From positions 5,828,001 to 5,892,000 of the forward strand of contig NZ_LR590484.1 in NCBI RefSeq assembly GCF_901482695.1: a stretch of DNA of 64,000 nucleotides, in the 5' to 3' direction. Positions within the stretch are counted from its first letter, which is position 1, and each line of letters begins with the position of its first letter. The DNA comes from Sphingobacterium thalpophilum. GTDB lineage: Bacteria > Bacteroidota > Bacteroidia > Sphingobacteriales > Sphingobacteriaceae. The position numbers and the translations under genes were made by a program. Under the pieces are notes generated by a model. That model was not told where the DNA came from. It did no database searches and saw nothing but the letters and a program-made list of their open reading frames with translations. Shown piece after piece: positions 54,032 through 62,461 of the stretch.

Positions 54032-54499
54032 ATGGAAAATAACTTCAATAATCCCGAAATTATCAATGATATTATCAAAATCAATAACGACCGGATCGAA
54101 GGTTACAATCGGGCTATCGAATTGGCGCACAGTCATGGTCTGCACGAACTGGAGCCGACTTTTAGGCAGTATGCGGATCAATCGCAATCTTTTATCGCTG
54201 ACCTGACTCCTTATGTAGAGCTAGAGGGAAAAGAACCTACCGACAGCACCATGTTGAGCGGAAAGCTATTCAGAGCATGGATGGGAATCAAGGTTTCTAT
54301 TACTGGTAATGATAAGAAAAGTCTATTAGAAAGCTGCGAAAAGGGTGAAGATGCCTTTAAAGCCACCTATAAAAAGGTTTTGGAAGACGATGCAAGTGAA
54401 CTTTCACCAAATGTCCAAAATGTGCTGACCATGCAATTAAATAAACAGCTGGAAGCCCACAACCATATTAAAATGCTAAGGGACAATGCATCTTTATAA
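54032..54499 (+). CDS. PA2169-family (DUF2383) four-helix-bundle protein
   Basis: A 155-residue ferritin-like four-helix protein of the PA2169/DUF2383 family: INDIIKINNDRIEGYNRAIELAH, then FRQYADQSQSFIADLTPYVELEG, then LLESCEKGEDAFKATYKKVLED, then LNKQLEAHNHIKMLRD. The Glu/His positions resemble a di-metal ferritin-like arrangement. Members are general-stress associated but biochemically undefined. The frame opens at 53987; the ATG at 54032 (MENNFNNPEI) matches the family start. A strong terminator follows its stop. Confidence 0.88.
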   Translation: MENNFNNPEIINDIIKINNDRIEGYNRAIELAHSHGLHELEPTFRQYADQSQSFIADLTPYVELEGKEPTDSTMLSGKLFRAWMGIKVSITGNDKKSLLESCEKGEDAFKATYKKVLEDDASELSPNVQNVLTMQLNKQLEAHNHIKMLRDNASL

Positions 54500-54537
54500 C
54501 ATACCCTCCTGGCATAACGTCATTTCTTCATGACAAC

Positions 54538-54566
54538 AAAAAGGGCTTCCATAGGAAGCCCTTTTT
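54538..54566 (+). terminator. intrinsic terminator after the DUF2383 gene
   Basis: A perfect 13-bp stem (54538-54550 with 54554-54566; AAAAAGGGCTTCC type) with a 3-base loop and T tract. The A tract on the other side lets it also work for the converging PPOX gene. Confidence 0.85.
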
Positions 54567-54653
54567 CAGTGTTTGACCGCGTCTTATTACAAAAAAAGCC
54601 GGATCCCAACAGATCCAGCTCCTATAGCACACATAGTTGCTACAACTTTTATC

Positions 54654-55160
54654 TTACAGGTTCAAATCGCCTTCTTTTCCGATATCATCCGTATTGCCCG
54701 TAATGGTCGCCTTGAGCATCTGAAAGAGATTAATGATCATATTTGAATTTGAGTCCCAATAATGAGCTTCTACCGGCGTCACCTGCAAAAGCCTAATATT
54801 CGGATCTTCTTTTCCTTTTTCAAACCAGCCTTCCATCATTTTGTTCCAATAACGGTCTATTCGTGCCTGATCTCTACTTAGTCTTCCTGTGCCATTTATA
54901 CTTAAAAATGTATAATTTTTGGCATCAGCATAAAATAGGGAAATTTTCGGATCGTTTTCGATATTCCGGAAGGTTTCGCTTTCTGCCGAACATATGTACC
55001 ATATACTTCCGTCATCATCCACTTCCTGTCTGCTCATCGGAACACCATGCGGGTAGTCCGACTCTTTGTTGAAAGAGCACAGTGTGCCAATGTCAATTTG
55101 GTCTACGATGGACCTGAGCTTCTCTAAAGCCTCTTTATTGCTTATATTTTTTTCTGCCAT
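54654..55160 (-). CDS. pyridoxamine 5'-phosphate oxidase-family general stress protein
   Basis: A 168-residue split-barrel flavin-binding protein of the PPOX/general-stress group (MG1103/GSP26-like). Landmarks: KLRSIVDQIDIGTLCSF, GVPMSRQEVDDDGSIWYICSAES, DPKISLFYADAKNYTFLSINGTG, DRYWNKMMEGWFEKGKEDPN and VTPVEAHYWDS. Probably binds FMN, F420 or a similar cofactor; the reaction is unknown. It converges on the DUF2383 gene, and a 57-residue lipoprotein gene lies upstream on the same strand, all consistent with a stress cluster. Confidence 0.92.
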   Translation of the reverse strand: MAEKNISNKEALEKLRSIVDQIDIGTLCSFNKESDYPHGVPMSRQEVDDDGSIWYICSAESETFRNIENDPKISLFYADAKNYTFLSINGTGRLSRDQARIDRYWNKMMEGWFEKGKEDPNIRLLQVTPVEAHYWDSNSNMIINLFQMLKATITGNTDDIGKEGDLNL

Positions 55161-55267
55161 AACGTATTTTGTTATTAAACATTCAGAGAATCAGATTTTT
55201 AAAAGATTCCCTCTGACGATAAATTAATCCTATTGATTATTACTGTATGTCCTGTGCCGCTAAACAA

Positions 55268-55441
55268 TTATTTTGATCCGCCAAATAATTTACTGACGAT
55301 CCAGATGATCACAGCCACGACTACCACTACCAGGAGTATTCCCGACCATACACCGGCCTTAAAAATACTCTCAATCGCTGCACAACTCGAAACGAGCGCG
55401 AGCAAGCTCGACATGAGCACAAACGGAATTATTTTCTTCAT
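55268..55441 (-). CDS. small lipoprotein, 57 aa
   Basis: A 57-residue protein shorter than most gene-finder cut-offs. It has a lipoprotein signal (PFVLMSSLLALVSSC), then AAIESIFKAGVWSGI and a Val/Ile-rich transmembrane-like helix ending KLFGGSK. Near-identical short proteins occur widely in Sphingobacteriales and are sometimes mislabelled phosphatidate cytidylyltransferase, an enzyme this is far too short to be. It lies 107 bases upstream of the PPOX gene on the same strand. Start is the ATG at 55441, stop TAA at 55268-55270. Confidence 0.75.
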   Translation of the reverse strand: MKKIIPFVLMSSLLALVSSCAAIESIFKAGVWSGILLVVVVVAVIIWIVSKLFGGSK

Positions 55442-55706
55442 ATTATTTGTCTTTTATATCTATAAGACAAGATTCGGATCGGAAATGTTCTAACGGATGG
55501 CCGTTCCTGTATTTTATTGTCCCCTGTCAGCAGTTTTCCCTGCTTTTGCCGAATATATACGTCCCACCGACGGGTTTTGTGGCAGACCAAGGGTAACTTC
55601 ATGGTATTTGTGAGCTGAAAACTACGGTTATACAGATTTTGACTTATTTGGGTACAGCATTTGATTATCACTAACGAAACTAATTGCTCACATAGATTTA
55701 ATAAAT

Positions 55707-55826
55707 ATGGAAACGATAGATCAAAAAGCACAAAAAATAGGTTTGGAAAAAGGCTATTATCTATTATTAATGGCCATTTTAGATCTTCCTGTCGAAAACG
55801 ATGAAAATAAAAATGAGGATGAATAA
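55707..55826 (+). CDS. possible small protein, 39 aa
   Basis: A 39-codon frame from ATG 55707 to TAA 55824-55826: a Lys/Gln-rich amphipathic helix (ETIDQKAQKIGLEKGYYLLL), MAILDLP and an acidic tail (ENDENKNEDE). A 13-bp hairpin terminator lies 58 bases after its stop and before the converging phytochrome gene, which would make sense if this is transcribed. No family is recognised. Confidence 0.4.
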   Translation: METIDQKAQKIGLEKGYYLLLMAILDLPVENDENKNEDE

Positions 55827-55883
55827 TTTAGGTTCTGCTTCTATCAAAAGCTAGTTTAACAGCTTTTGCAGGATCAATTTCTT

Positions 55884-55916
55884 AATACAGGTAGCGGACA
55901 GTGCGCTACCTGTATT
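55884..55916. terminator. 13-bp hairpin terminator
   Basis: Perfect arms 55884-55896 and 55904-55916 (AATACAGGTAGCG / CGCTACCTGTATT) with a 7-base loop, between the 39-codon frame and the converging phytochrome gene. Confidence 0.7.
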
Positions 55917-55929
55917 TCTTAGCTGTCGG

Positions 55930-58110
55930 TTAGCCCTCAGCCACATTTAAGAATTCCACGCAAAATACCGTCCCGACATGAAGTTCACTTTCCACCGTAA
56001 GTGTTGCCCCTAGACGATCCGCAATACGTTTGACTATGGAAAGACCAATCCCCGAACCTTCAAATCCAGTACTGTTATCCAAGCGTTTAAATATGTCAAA
56101 AATATGTTTCCGGTCGTCTCCCATACCAATACCGTTGTCTTTGATATAATAACATACGGAATGATCCTTTTTTCGGCTATATACTTCCACACAGGGGCGA
56201 TCTTTTTTTGCACTATATTTTATTGCATTACCAATGAGGTTTAAAAATAGTTGATACAACAAGGTTCTCTCACCTTGTATCGGGTGAATCTCTCCCAGTT
56301 TAAAATCTAAATCAGCGACTTCGTATTGCTTTCTGCAGCTATCGACTATACCTAATATTTTGGCTCGTGGATCGATCAGTTCAATTTTAAAGTCCACATG
56401 CGTAGATTTTGTCAATTGATACACTTTGTCCAACATTTCGGAAATGAGCTCTGTTGCGTCCATGATATTCGTTGCCAATTTTTGCAACATCTCCATAGAA
56501 AGATCCCGTTTGATCTGCATCATTTGGGCGGCTAGTTTTATGGATGAGAGCGGGTTTTTGAGATCGTGAGTCAGGGTATAGCCGAAAGTATCCAAAGCAT
56601 TGTTCGACCGGACAAGTTCCTTGTTCAGTTGTTCAATCTCTCCACCACGTTGGGCCATAGCCTGCTGCATAATCTGAACAATCTTTTCCATGAACGAAAG
56701 TTCAGCCTTTTTCCATTGCACAGACTTCCCCTTCATCAGTTGACGCCAAGCATCAAACGACTTGCGTGGTGATGGGAAACGATCTGTTTCGCTGTCTTCA
56801 GCATATATTTTTTCCGGCTTTCCTGCCCACACCTCTTCATACACGTGTTCCTTTCTGAATAAGTAAATATTCCAATTGTTACTTGGCAATATCGTGATGC
56901 GCACCACCCCCGGAAACATATTTTCGGTATTACTGTCGTTTACATGTTGATAAACCAGTTCGGAGCTACAAAACAGGTCACCATCTTGCTGATCAGCCAA
57001 CCTATCAATCTCCTCCAGCATGGCATTGTTAGGGACCATACCAAGGGTATATTGTCCTCTGTCGTGTTTCATCATTAAACCGTCAGCGTGACAGAGCTCC
57101 AGAATCTGTGGTGCAAAGCGTTCAAATACGGCCAGTGAGTTGCTATCGACCAATAGCTGTGATTTAAGTTCTCGTTCCATCACCCCCATAACCGTTTGCT
57201 TGACCAAGTGATCTTTTTGAAATTCCGAAAGGTAAAAGTTCACCGCATATTTCGTCAACAAGAGACATAAATCCCGTTGTGCCAAATCTACATGGGCTGG
57301 CTCGCGGTTTTGACAGGTAACCAGTCCCCAAAGTTTTCCTTCCACGAGAATTGAAAAGCTGGCACTGGCCCGTACTCCTGCATTGCGCAAGTATTGCATA
57401 TGTGCAGGCGATAGGGCGCGTATACTACAGCACGACAAATCCAGATCTTTCGCCTGAACTCCTTGTATCGGGATGGTCTTTTCTTCAGTATCGGTAACGT
57501 GACGGGCCAAAACCTTGCTGTATAGCGCTCTGGCCTGTGCCGGTATGTCAAACTCAGGATACCGGTATCCAAGCAATGACGACATATCCTCCGCTTTCGC
57601 TTCAGCGACAACACGACCGCTTTTGTCTTCCTCAAACTGGTACACCATCACCCGATCAAACCGAATAATTTGGCGGATCAGCTCTGCCAATGATAGCCAG
57701 ACAGCAGCAGGTCGTTCTTCCAGGTAAGTCGCATAGTAAACCAGAGGGTGAGCGATAAGAGATTTAGGGTTGGAAGCCTCCAATTCCAAATACCATCTGT
57801 GATCATAAAGATAGAGACTAAGATCATACGTCTGGCCATGGATACGCACACGTTCAACAAATTGATGTCCTTTATCAGGCTTAGCCTGTTCGGTGATCCC
57901 GGCCAGATCCCATTTGACATCAACAGCTAACGCGCTCAGCACCTGGCTTATTTTCGTACCCAGTATCTCTGTTACCGAATACGGTAATATTGTTGTGACG
58001 TTCTGACTGTAGGCAATACAGCCCGTCTCATCGAAAACAAATAGAAAGCCAAAAAACTGGATTTTACCGCAAAGATGTATTTTTTCCTGATCACACTCCA
58101 ATTGACGCAT
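55930..58110 (-). CDS. bacteriophytochrome histidine kinase
   Basis: A 726-residue cytoplasmic red/far-red photoreceptor kinase. The PAS domain starts with the biliverdin-attaching Cys6 (LECDQEKIHLCGKIQ). The GAF domain has DIPAQARALYSKV and SPAHMQYLRNAGVRASASFSIL. The PHY domain has the tongue motifs EEVWAGKPEK and PSPRKSFDAWRQL. A kinase follows (FGYTLTHDLKNPLSSI, then DNGIGMGDDRKHIFDIF and GSGIGLSIV). The CHH motif usual at the end of GAF is CQN here, so the His that contacts the chromophore D ring is missing. No response regulator or heme oxygenase gene adjoins it. Confidence 0.93.
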   Translation of the reverse strand: MRQLECDQEKIHLCGKIQFFGFLFVFDETGCIAYSQNVTTILPYSVTEILGTKISQVLSALAVDVKWDLAGITEQAKPDKGHQFVERVRIHGQTYDLSLYLYDHRWYLELEASNPKSLIAHPLVYYATYLEERPAAVWLSLAELIRQIIRFDRVMVYQFEEDKSGRVVAEAKAEDMSSLLGYRYPEFDIPAQARALYSKVLARHVTDTEEKTIPIQGVQAKDLDLSCCSIRALSPAHMQYLRNAGVRASASFSILVEGKLWGLVTCQNREPAHVDLAQRDLCLLLTKYAVNFYLSEFQKDHLVKQTVMGVMERELKSQLLVDSNSLAVFERFAPQILELCHADGLMMKHDRGQYTLGMVPNNAMLEEIDRLADQQDGDLFCSSELVYQHVNDSNTENMFPGVVRITILPSNNWNIYLFRKEHVYEEVWAGKPEKIYAEDSETDRFPSPRKSFDAWRQLMKGKSVQWKKAELSFMEKIVQIMQQAMAQRGGEIEQLNKELVRSNNALDTFGYTLTHDLKNPLSSIKLAAQMMQIKRDLSMEMLQKLATNIMDATELISEMLDKVYQLTKSTHVDFKIELIDPRAKILGIVDSCRKQYEVADLDFKLGEIHPIQGERTLLYQLFLNLIGNAIKYSAKKDRPCVEVYSRKKDHSVCYYIKDNGIGMGDDRKHIFDIFKRLDNSTGFEGSGIGLSIVKRIADRLGATLTVESELHVGTVFCVEFLNVAEG

Positions 58111-58425
58111 AAGTTTGGTTTTTAAGAAATAGAGAATTTTTCAAGAGATAATTTGCCTAAAAACATAGGTTCAACCAAAACTTATTGCCAGCACCCCTCT
58201 TCAAATATTTCATATCCACGCTAAGTTACAAAAAAGAGTAAATAATTAAAACGCTTGGACAGCAAACCAATTCCTCGCATACTAAAATGACTCCCGTTGC
58301 GTCTTGCGAGAAAAACCTTGGATGTTTAGGTAACAATAAAATCACAAGATGGAACGCATATGGACCTGGCCAACAAAGAACCCTCAGCTGTTATCGCTGA
58401 GGGCTTATGATGCCGATCCGAAGAT
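58111..58425. other. 315-base gap before the phytochrome gene
   Basis: Between the start of the phytochrome gene and the end of the siderophore receptor gene. It contains the receptor terminator at 58381-58403. No exact promoter box and no gene were found. Confidence 0.4.
58381..58403 (-). terminator. hairpin terminator of the siderophore receptor operon
   Basis: An 8-bp stem CCCTCAGC/GCTGAGGG with a 7-base loop, just downstream of the receptor stop on the minus strand and followed by a short T-rich stretch. Confidence 0.6.
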
Positions 58426-60627
58426 TTAGAATTTATAGCTGAAGCTTCCCACCACATTGGCCAGCTTTTGTGCATTGGCTGTGGTATAACCAATCCAGTA
58501 ATGGGTATTGGTCAGGTTGTCTGCTTTTAAACCAATTCTGAACTTGCGGGCATCATAAAAAGCACTCGCATTGAGAACCATATAAGACGGCAGTTCGAAA
58601 GTGCCTACGGTAGTATTGATGATCTTGTTGGCACTGGCATAGTTGCCGCCAATCCCCATTCCGAGACCTTTAAACTTACCGTCAACAAACTGGTAGGTGG
58701 CGTTAAAGTTAACCAGCCATGGTGACGAAGCCGTATTCGGCCTTCTACCCAACACCGTCGCATCTGTTGTTTCGGTATATTTGGAATCGTTATAGCTTGC
58801 TCCTGCTATTAAAGAGAAGCCTTTGACCAGATAGGCGTTGACTTCGAGCTCAACTCCCTTACTGTTACGTTTTCCCATCTGCTGCTCGACTGCCCTTCCC
58901 TGCGGAGTATAACCAACAGTCTGTAGCGTGTTCATCACATTGATATGGTAATAATTGATTGTAGCATTCACTTTCCCATGCCATAAGTCAGCTTTGAATC
59001 CGCCTTCCCACTGGTTGGCCTTCTCCGGATCAGAAAGCGTGAGGTTTGACGCGGTATCGGAAACAAAGTAACCATTGCTGGTAAAACTGTTCTGGAAATT
59101 ACCAAATACCGACAGTTTATCTTTAACAAGCTCATACACAAGCCCCAATTTAGGCGACCATGCGTGCTGTGCATAGGAAGGGGTCTCGTTCGCGCCTTTC
59201 ACACCTCCCTTAAACCGAATACTTTCGTAGCGGATAGCAGTCATGATGTTTAACCCGGAAATGGGTGTGATGACATTCGAGATATAGGCGCTGTAAGCAT
59301 TTGTTTTGTTTTTTAGCGGCCAGATAGCATTCTGCCAGGCTGGTGTATCGCGAATTGAATCGTAATACTTGCTGACATAGTCGCCATTAAAATTCGTGTA
59401 ATCCATTTCTCCTGTGAAAGGGACGAAATCGATTACCCCAAAATAAAAGAACTGATCATTGCGCGTGCGTAGGAAATCACCACCGACAACAGTGCGGTTC
59501 CTTACCTGACCGATGTGGAAATCAAAGTTGAAATTTTGCTGTACTTGCAGGTATCGCTGCTTGCTGTCCGCAGTAGACTGATCGCCTCGATATAACCCCA
59601 CCTCCGTATCGTTGGCATCGGCGCCGTATGACTTAGTAGTAATGTAAAAGTAGGGATTAAAACCATCCGAATAGCTATACGCACTATTGATTGATGTCGA
59701 CGAACGAATATACTCATTGATCTTATAGTTGACCTGGCCAAACACATTGTGGGTACGCCCTTTATTATAAAGTTCCGATCCCAAATAAGATTTTTTATAG
59801 TTAAGTCCCGCTTTCTCCAGATCTTTCATGCCCGCATAACCAAATGGTGACAGAGGCCCCATCAGAAAGAAGTTCTGCTCCGCCTGAGCCTTATTTGCAT
59901 AGAGCTCGTATTCGAGGTTTACATCCAACTTGTCATTGACTTTCCAGCTTAGGCTTGGCGTAAAAGCAAAATACGCGTTATGCACGTTGGTATTCTGGAA
60001 ATTCCCTTCTCTGGTGTAAGCGGTATTGACACGAAACAATAGATTTTTGTTCTTGGTCAATGGTGTATTCAGATCAGCTTGCGCACGGTAATAGTTGTAG
60101 TTCCCCGCCGCGACCTGAACGTTCCCCCCCAGACTATCGTAGGGCTTTTTGGTTACCCGGTTAATCACTCCACCATAAGAAGTAACGTTACTTCCATACA
60201 AAGTGGCAGAAGGCCCTTTTAATACCTCTATCTTTTCAATATTCACAGCATCTATTGCACTGCTCACGGGGGCTACCAAGCCATTTCGAAGTGAGTTGTT
60301 TGAAATAAATCCACGGAGGTTAACGTACGCTCCCCCGTCGCCTGCTCGTCCAGTGGCATTCCACATTTTTTGCAGACCAGTGACATTGCGATAAGCATCG
60401 TCCACTGTAAATAGGAGTTGATTTTCCAGCGCGACCCGGTCTATCGTAGAATAGACTTGTGGATTCTCAATGGCTCTTAGCGGCATCTTGTTCGTCGATT
60501 CGCTGTCTTTTTTAATGTAAGCGTCGATAATGACTTGATCTATCCGTTGTGTCCTGACGGAATCTTTTTGTTGCGCAAAGGCAGAGATACTTGATAATAC
60601 AGAAGCACTTAGTATTAACTTCTTCAT
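58426..60627 (-). CDS. TonB-dependent siderophore receptor
   Basis: An outer-membrane ferric-siderophore transporter of about 733 residues. Signal peptide (KKLILSASVLSSISAFAQ), TonB-box-like region (IDQVIIDAYIKK), plug domain with IENPQVYSTIDRVALENQ, NVTGLQKMWNATGRAGDGGAYVNLRGF and IEKIEVLKGPSATLYGS, then a 22-strand barrel ending with the C-terminal aromatic (NVVGSFSYKF). The frame extends back to 60666; the ATG at 60627 begins the signal peptide. It is the last gene of an operon with the 54-residue membrane protein and the PepSY protein. Confidence 0.95.
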   Translation of the reverse strand: MKKLILSASVLSSISAFAQQKDSVRTQRIDQVIIDAYIKKDSESTNKMPLRAIENPQVYSTIDRVALENQLLFTVDDAYRNVTGLQKMWNATGRAGDGGAYVNLRGFISNNSLRNGLVAPVSSAIDAVNIEKIEVLKGPSATLYGSNVTSYGGVINRVTKKPYDSLGGNVQVAAGNYNYYRAQADLNTPLTKNKNLLFRVNTAYTREGNFQNTNVHNAYFAFTPSLSWKVNDKLDVNLEYELYANKAQAEQNFFLMGPLSPFGYAGMKDLEKAGLNYKKSYLGSELYNKGRTHNVFGQVNYKINEYIRSSTSINSAYSYSDGFNPYFYITTKSYGADANDTEVGLYRGDQSTADSKQRYLQVQQNFNFDFHIGQVRNRTVVGGDFLRTRNDQFFYFGVIDFVPFTGEMDYTNFNGDYVSKYYDSIRDTPAWQNAIWPLKNKTNAYSAYISNVITPISGLNIMTAIRYESIRFKGGVKGANETPSYAQHAWSPKLGLVYELVKDKLSVFGNFQNSFTSNGYFVSDTASNLTLSDPEKANQWEGGFKADLWHGKVNATINYYHINVMNTLQTVGYTPQGRAVEQQMGKRNSKGVELEVNAYLVKGFSLIAGASYNDSKYTETTDATVLGRRPNTASSPWLVNFNATYQFVDGKFKGLGMGIGGNYASANKIINTTVGTFELPSYMVLNASAFYDARKFRIGLKADNLTNTHYWIGYTTANAQKLANVVGSFSYKF

Positions 60628-60640
60628 GGTTATGGTAAAT

Positions 60641-60805
60641 TTATTTGTAATAGTTTCTGATAACAAGGATTAACGGTACAGATAGCGCAATCCACCCGAG
60701 CAGATCCCACAGACCATCGCCCAAGAGAGCAGCGATAAGTCCAAAGAGAGATAATATGGCAAGTAGTATGGGTATTCCCCATAGGCGCCAGAAGTTTTTT
60801 TTCAT
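60641..60805 (-). CDS. small membrane protein of the siderophore operon, 54 aa
   Basis: A 54-residue protein with two hydrophobic helices (GIPILLAILSLFGLIAALLG, then LLGWIALSVPLILVI), separated by DGLWDLL. It lies between the PepSY protein and the siderophore receptor and overlaps the PepSY stop by four bases. Similar proteins occupy the same slot in related Bacteroidota iron operons; function unknown. The start at 60805 is preferred to the earlier in-frame ATG at 60865, which lies inside the PepSY gene. Confidence 0.75.
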   Translation of the reverse strand: MKKNFWRLWGIPILLAILSLFGLIAALLGDGLWDLLGWIALSVPLILVIRNYYK

Positions 60806-61926
60806 AATGGTGATTCCTTCAAGGTGAATAACTGTTGTTTTCCTGCTCGGCGTCTGGCAAACCATAGATACAGCCCAGTTATCAGTACAATAATGCTGAA
60901 GACATCAAAGATCGCCCATACAACCTTCAACATCAGGCCGCCATAATTACCAAAATGCAAAGGTTCCGAAAGAAATAATGTGTTGACATACCAAGGCATC
61001 TCTCGGGTATCAGTTACCCTTCCCGTTTTGGCATCGACCAGTACGGGCTGCAACAGTTTGGAGGTCAGCTCGGTATCGCCGCGCATAAAAACTGCATAAT
61101 GGTGCTTACTGGTAAAAGGCGTGCCCGGATAGGCAATAACCGAGACTTTCATGTCTTTAACAGCATTTTCCGCGGCCCGTTTGGCGGCCTCCACCGAGCT
61201 GAAATCGGCGGTAAGTGGCTCTTCATCTTTATAATGAGCAGTCATTTCTGCGAGCTGGCCCTGCTGCCACAACCCAAGGATTACATCAGATAACGTGTTT
61301 ATTACACCCGTAAATCCGACGACAACCATCCATGCTGTAATGGCAATGCCCAATAGATTGTGTGTGTCCAACCATTGTAATCGTTTAGACTTGTTTTTCC
61401 GCACCATACCAAAGTCATATTTCTTCATGATCGGTCCATATAATACAATACCCGAAACAATCGAAATCATAAAAAGCAATCCCATCAATCCTAAAAACAG
61501 CTTTCCGGGAATTCCCAAAAACATGTCCGTATGCAGCTTGAGAATAATATGCATTAGCCCATCGGTTTTTGGTTCACCCAGAATCTCACCTGTATACTCA
61601 TTTAGTACCAAGTATTTGCTGGCTTCATATGGAGCGTCCGGCCTATCGACCACATCAAATAGGACCTTATTTTCTTCACGCTCATCCCAGAATGCATATC
61701 GTACCTTTTCACGAGGATAGTTGGATTCTGCTATTGCCGCAAGTTTGTCAAGACTAAGTTTATGCTGTGAGACCACAGCTTCTTTATGATCCTCTAGCAA
61801 ATGCTCAATCTCTTCATGAAAAATTAGTGGTAGACCAGTTATACACAGGTATAATAGAAATATTGTACAGATTAGGCTCGTCCATTTATGCCAGTTAAAC
61901 CAACGCTTAGCAGTTTTCAGTTTCAT
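60802..61926 (-). CDS. PepSY-associated TM helix domain protein
   Basis: A 374-residue inner-membrane protein with four transmembrane helices (WTSLICTIFLLYLCITGLPLIF; LFLGLMGLLFMISIVSGIVLYG; LLGIAITAWMVVVGFTGVINT; AIFDVFSIIVLITGLYLWF) and PepSY-type periplasmic domains between them. The family is often a ferric-siderophore reductase or electron-transfer partner, with conserved His residues in or near the helices (HKWTSLICT, HTDMFLGI, DTHNLLGIA). It is the first gene of the iron operon, behind an operator-like repeat. Confidence 0.93.
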   Translation of the reverse strand: MKLKTAKRWFNWHKWTSLICTIFLLYLCITGLPLIFHEEIEHLLEDHKEAVVSQHKLSLDKLAAIAESNYPREKVRYAFWDEREENKVLFDVVDRPDAPYEASKYLVLNEYTGEILGEPKTDGLMHIILKLHTDMFLGIPGKLFLGLMGLLFMISIVSGIVLYGPIMKKYDFGMVRKNKSKRLQWLDTHNLLGIAITAWMVVVGFTGVINTLSDVILGLWQQGQLAEMTAHYKDEEPLTADFSSVEAAKRAAENAVKDMKVSVIAYPGTPFTSKHHYAVFMRGDTELTSKLLQPVLVDAKTGRVTDTREMPWYVNTLFLSEPLHFGNYGGLMLKVVWAIFDVFSIIVLITGLYLWFARRRAGKQQLFTLKESPL

Positions 61927-61939
61927 GGGTAGTTTTTTG

Positions 61940-61971
61940 CAAATATATTATTTTTAATTAATCTAAATAAT
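61940..61971 (-). promoter_or_regulatory. promoter with AT-rich iron-box-like inverted repeat
   Basis: The minus strand reads TATATTTG (61940-61947), a perfect -7 box. Directly upstream, ATTATTT (61947-61953) and AAATAAT (61965-61971) form an inverted repeat between the -7 and -33 regions. On the minus strand the block reads TTATTTAGATTAATTAAAAA, close to Bacteroidota iron-repressor operators. This would repress the operon in iron-rich cells. Confidence 0.45.
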
Positions 61972-62065
61972 ATATTTAACACATTATTTTTCACGTACCC
62001 TATAATGCGTCATAAACCCAGTATCCAACTGAAACGACTTTGTAACATGGGAGTACTTTACGCAA

Positions 62066-62093
62066 AAGGCCGGATCATTTTCGATCCAGCCTT
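62066..62093. repeat. hairpin in intergenic region
   Basis: AAGGC-C-GGATC pairs with GATCC-A-GCCTT: an 11-bp stem with one mismatch and a 6-base loop. On the minus strand it is followed by TTTT. It may insulate the divergent promoters. Confidence 0.45.
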
Positions 62094-62211
62094 CAAATAA
62101 CTATTCTCTAACCTACGTATACCGTATCGATGGTTATATATCTAATCATTGAACAATTTTACACCAAAATGGTTTTACAATTTCGTCAAGATCCTCTATT
62201 GTCAAAATTAT

Positions 62212-62282
62212 CGAACGGTTCGCCCGGCCGACAGTCATCCGCGAAATGTCCACTAACGAACATCAACCGTTCGAAAACGAAC
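62212..62282. promoter_or_regulatory. cluster of GAAC/GTTC inverted repeats, candidate enhancer sites
   Basis: Three short palindromes: CGAAC-G-GTTCG (62212-62222), TGTCC-N6-GAACA (62247-62262) and GTTCG-AAAA-CGAAC (62269-62282). They lie 55-125 bases before a sigma-54-like element, as activator sites of NtrC-type regulators do. Confidence 0.4.
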
Positions 62283-62335
62283 ATATAATAGACTTATCAT
62301 ATTCACAATTTACTATATTTCAACCTATTAAACAA

Positions 62336-62351
62336 TTGGCAAACGAATTGA
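62336..62351 (+). promoter_or_regulatory. sigma-54-like -24/-12 element
   Basis: TTGGCA-N6-TTGA has the -24 half intact and the correct spacing. The conserved C of the -12 GC is A. Initiation would be near 62362, about 100 bases before the ATG. Tentative. Confidence 0.3.
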
Positions 62352-62461
62352 AAAAGCCAGTTGGCTATATCCAGCCTCCGCTGGTGGTATATTTTAAACA
62401 GCTCACTGATCAGCATTTATTTGCCTGGTCACTGACAAAAAATCAGATTTAACACAATGTT

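Larger units (their letters stand above)
61927..62461. other. 535-base divergent intergenic region
   Basis: Between the iron operon and the ABC permease. It holds the iron-box promoter, a hairpin (62066-62093), inverted repeats at 62212-62282 and a sigma-54-like element at 62336-62351. The 68-codon frame at 62246-62452 coincides with these elements and is not credible as a gene. Confidence 0.5.

Noticed and set aside
55233..55493. 86-codon plus-strand frame
   Set aside because: It is antisense to the 57-residue lipoprotein, which has a clear SPII signal, and its own sequence is Thr/Ile-rich noise.
55438..55731. 97-codon minus-strand frame
   Set aside because: It overlaps the start of the small lipoprotein and the 39-codon frame, and has no signal, domain or sensible composition.
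62246..62452. 68-codon plus-strand frame before the ABC permease
   Set aside because: It lies over inverted repeats and a promoter-like element, its translation lacks a domain or signal, and its stop is only ten bases before the permease start. Better read as regulatory DNA.
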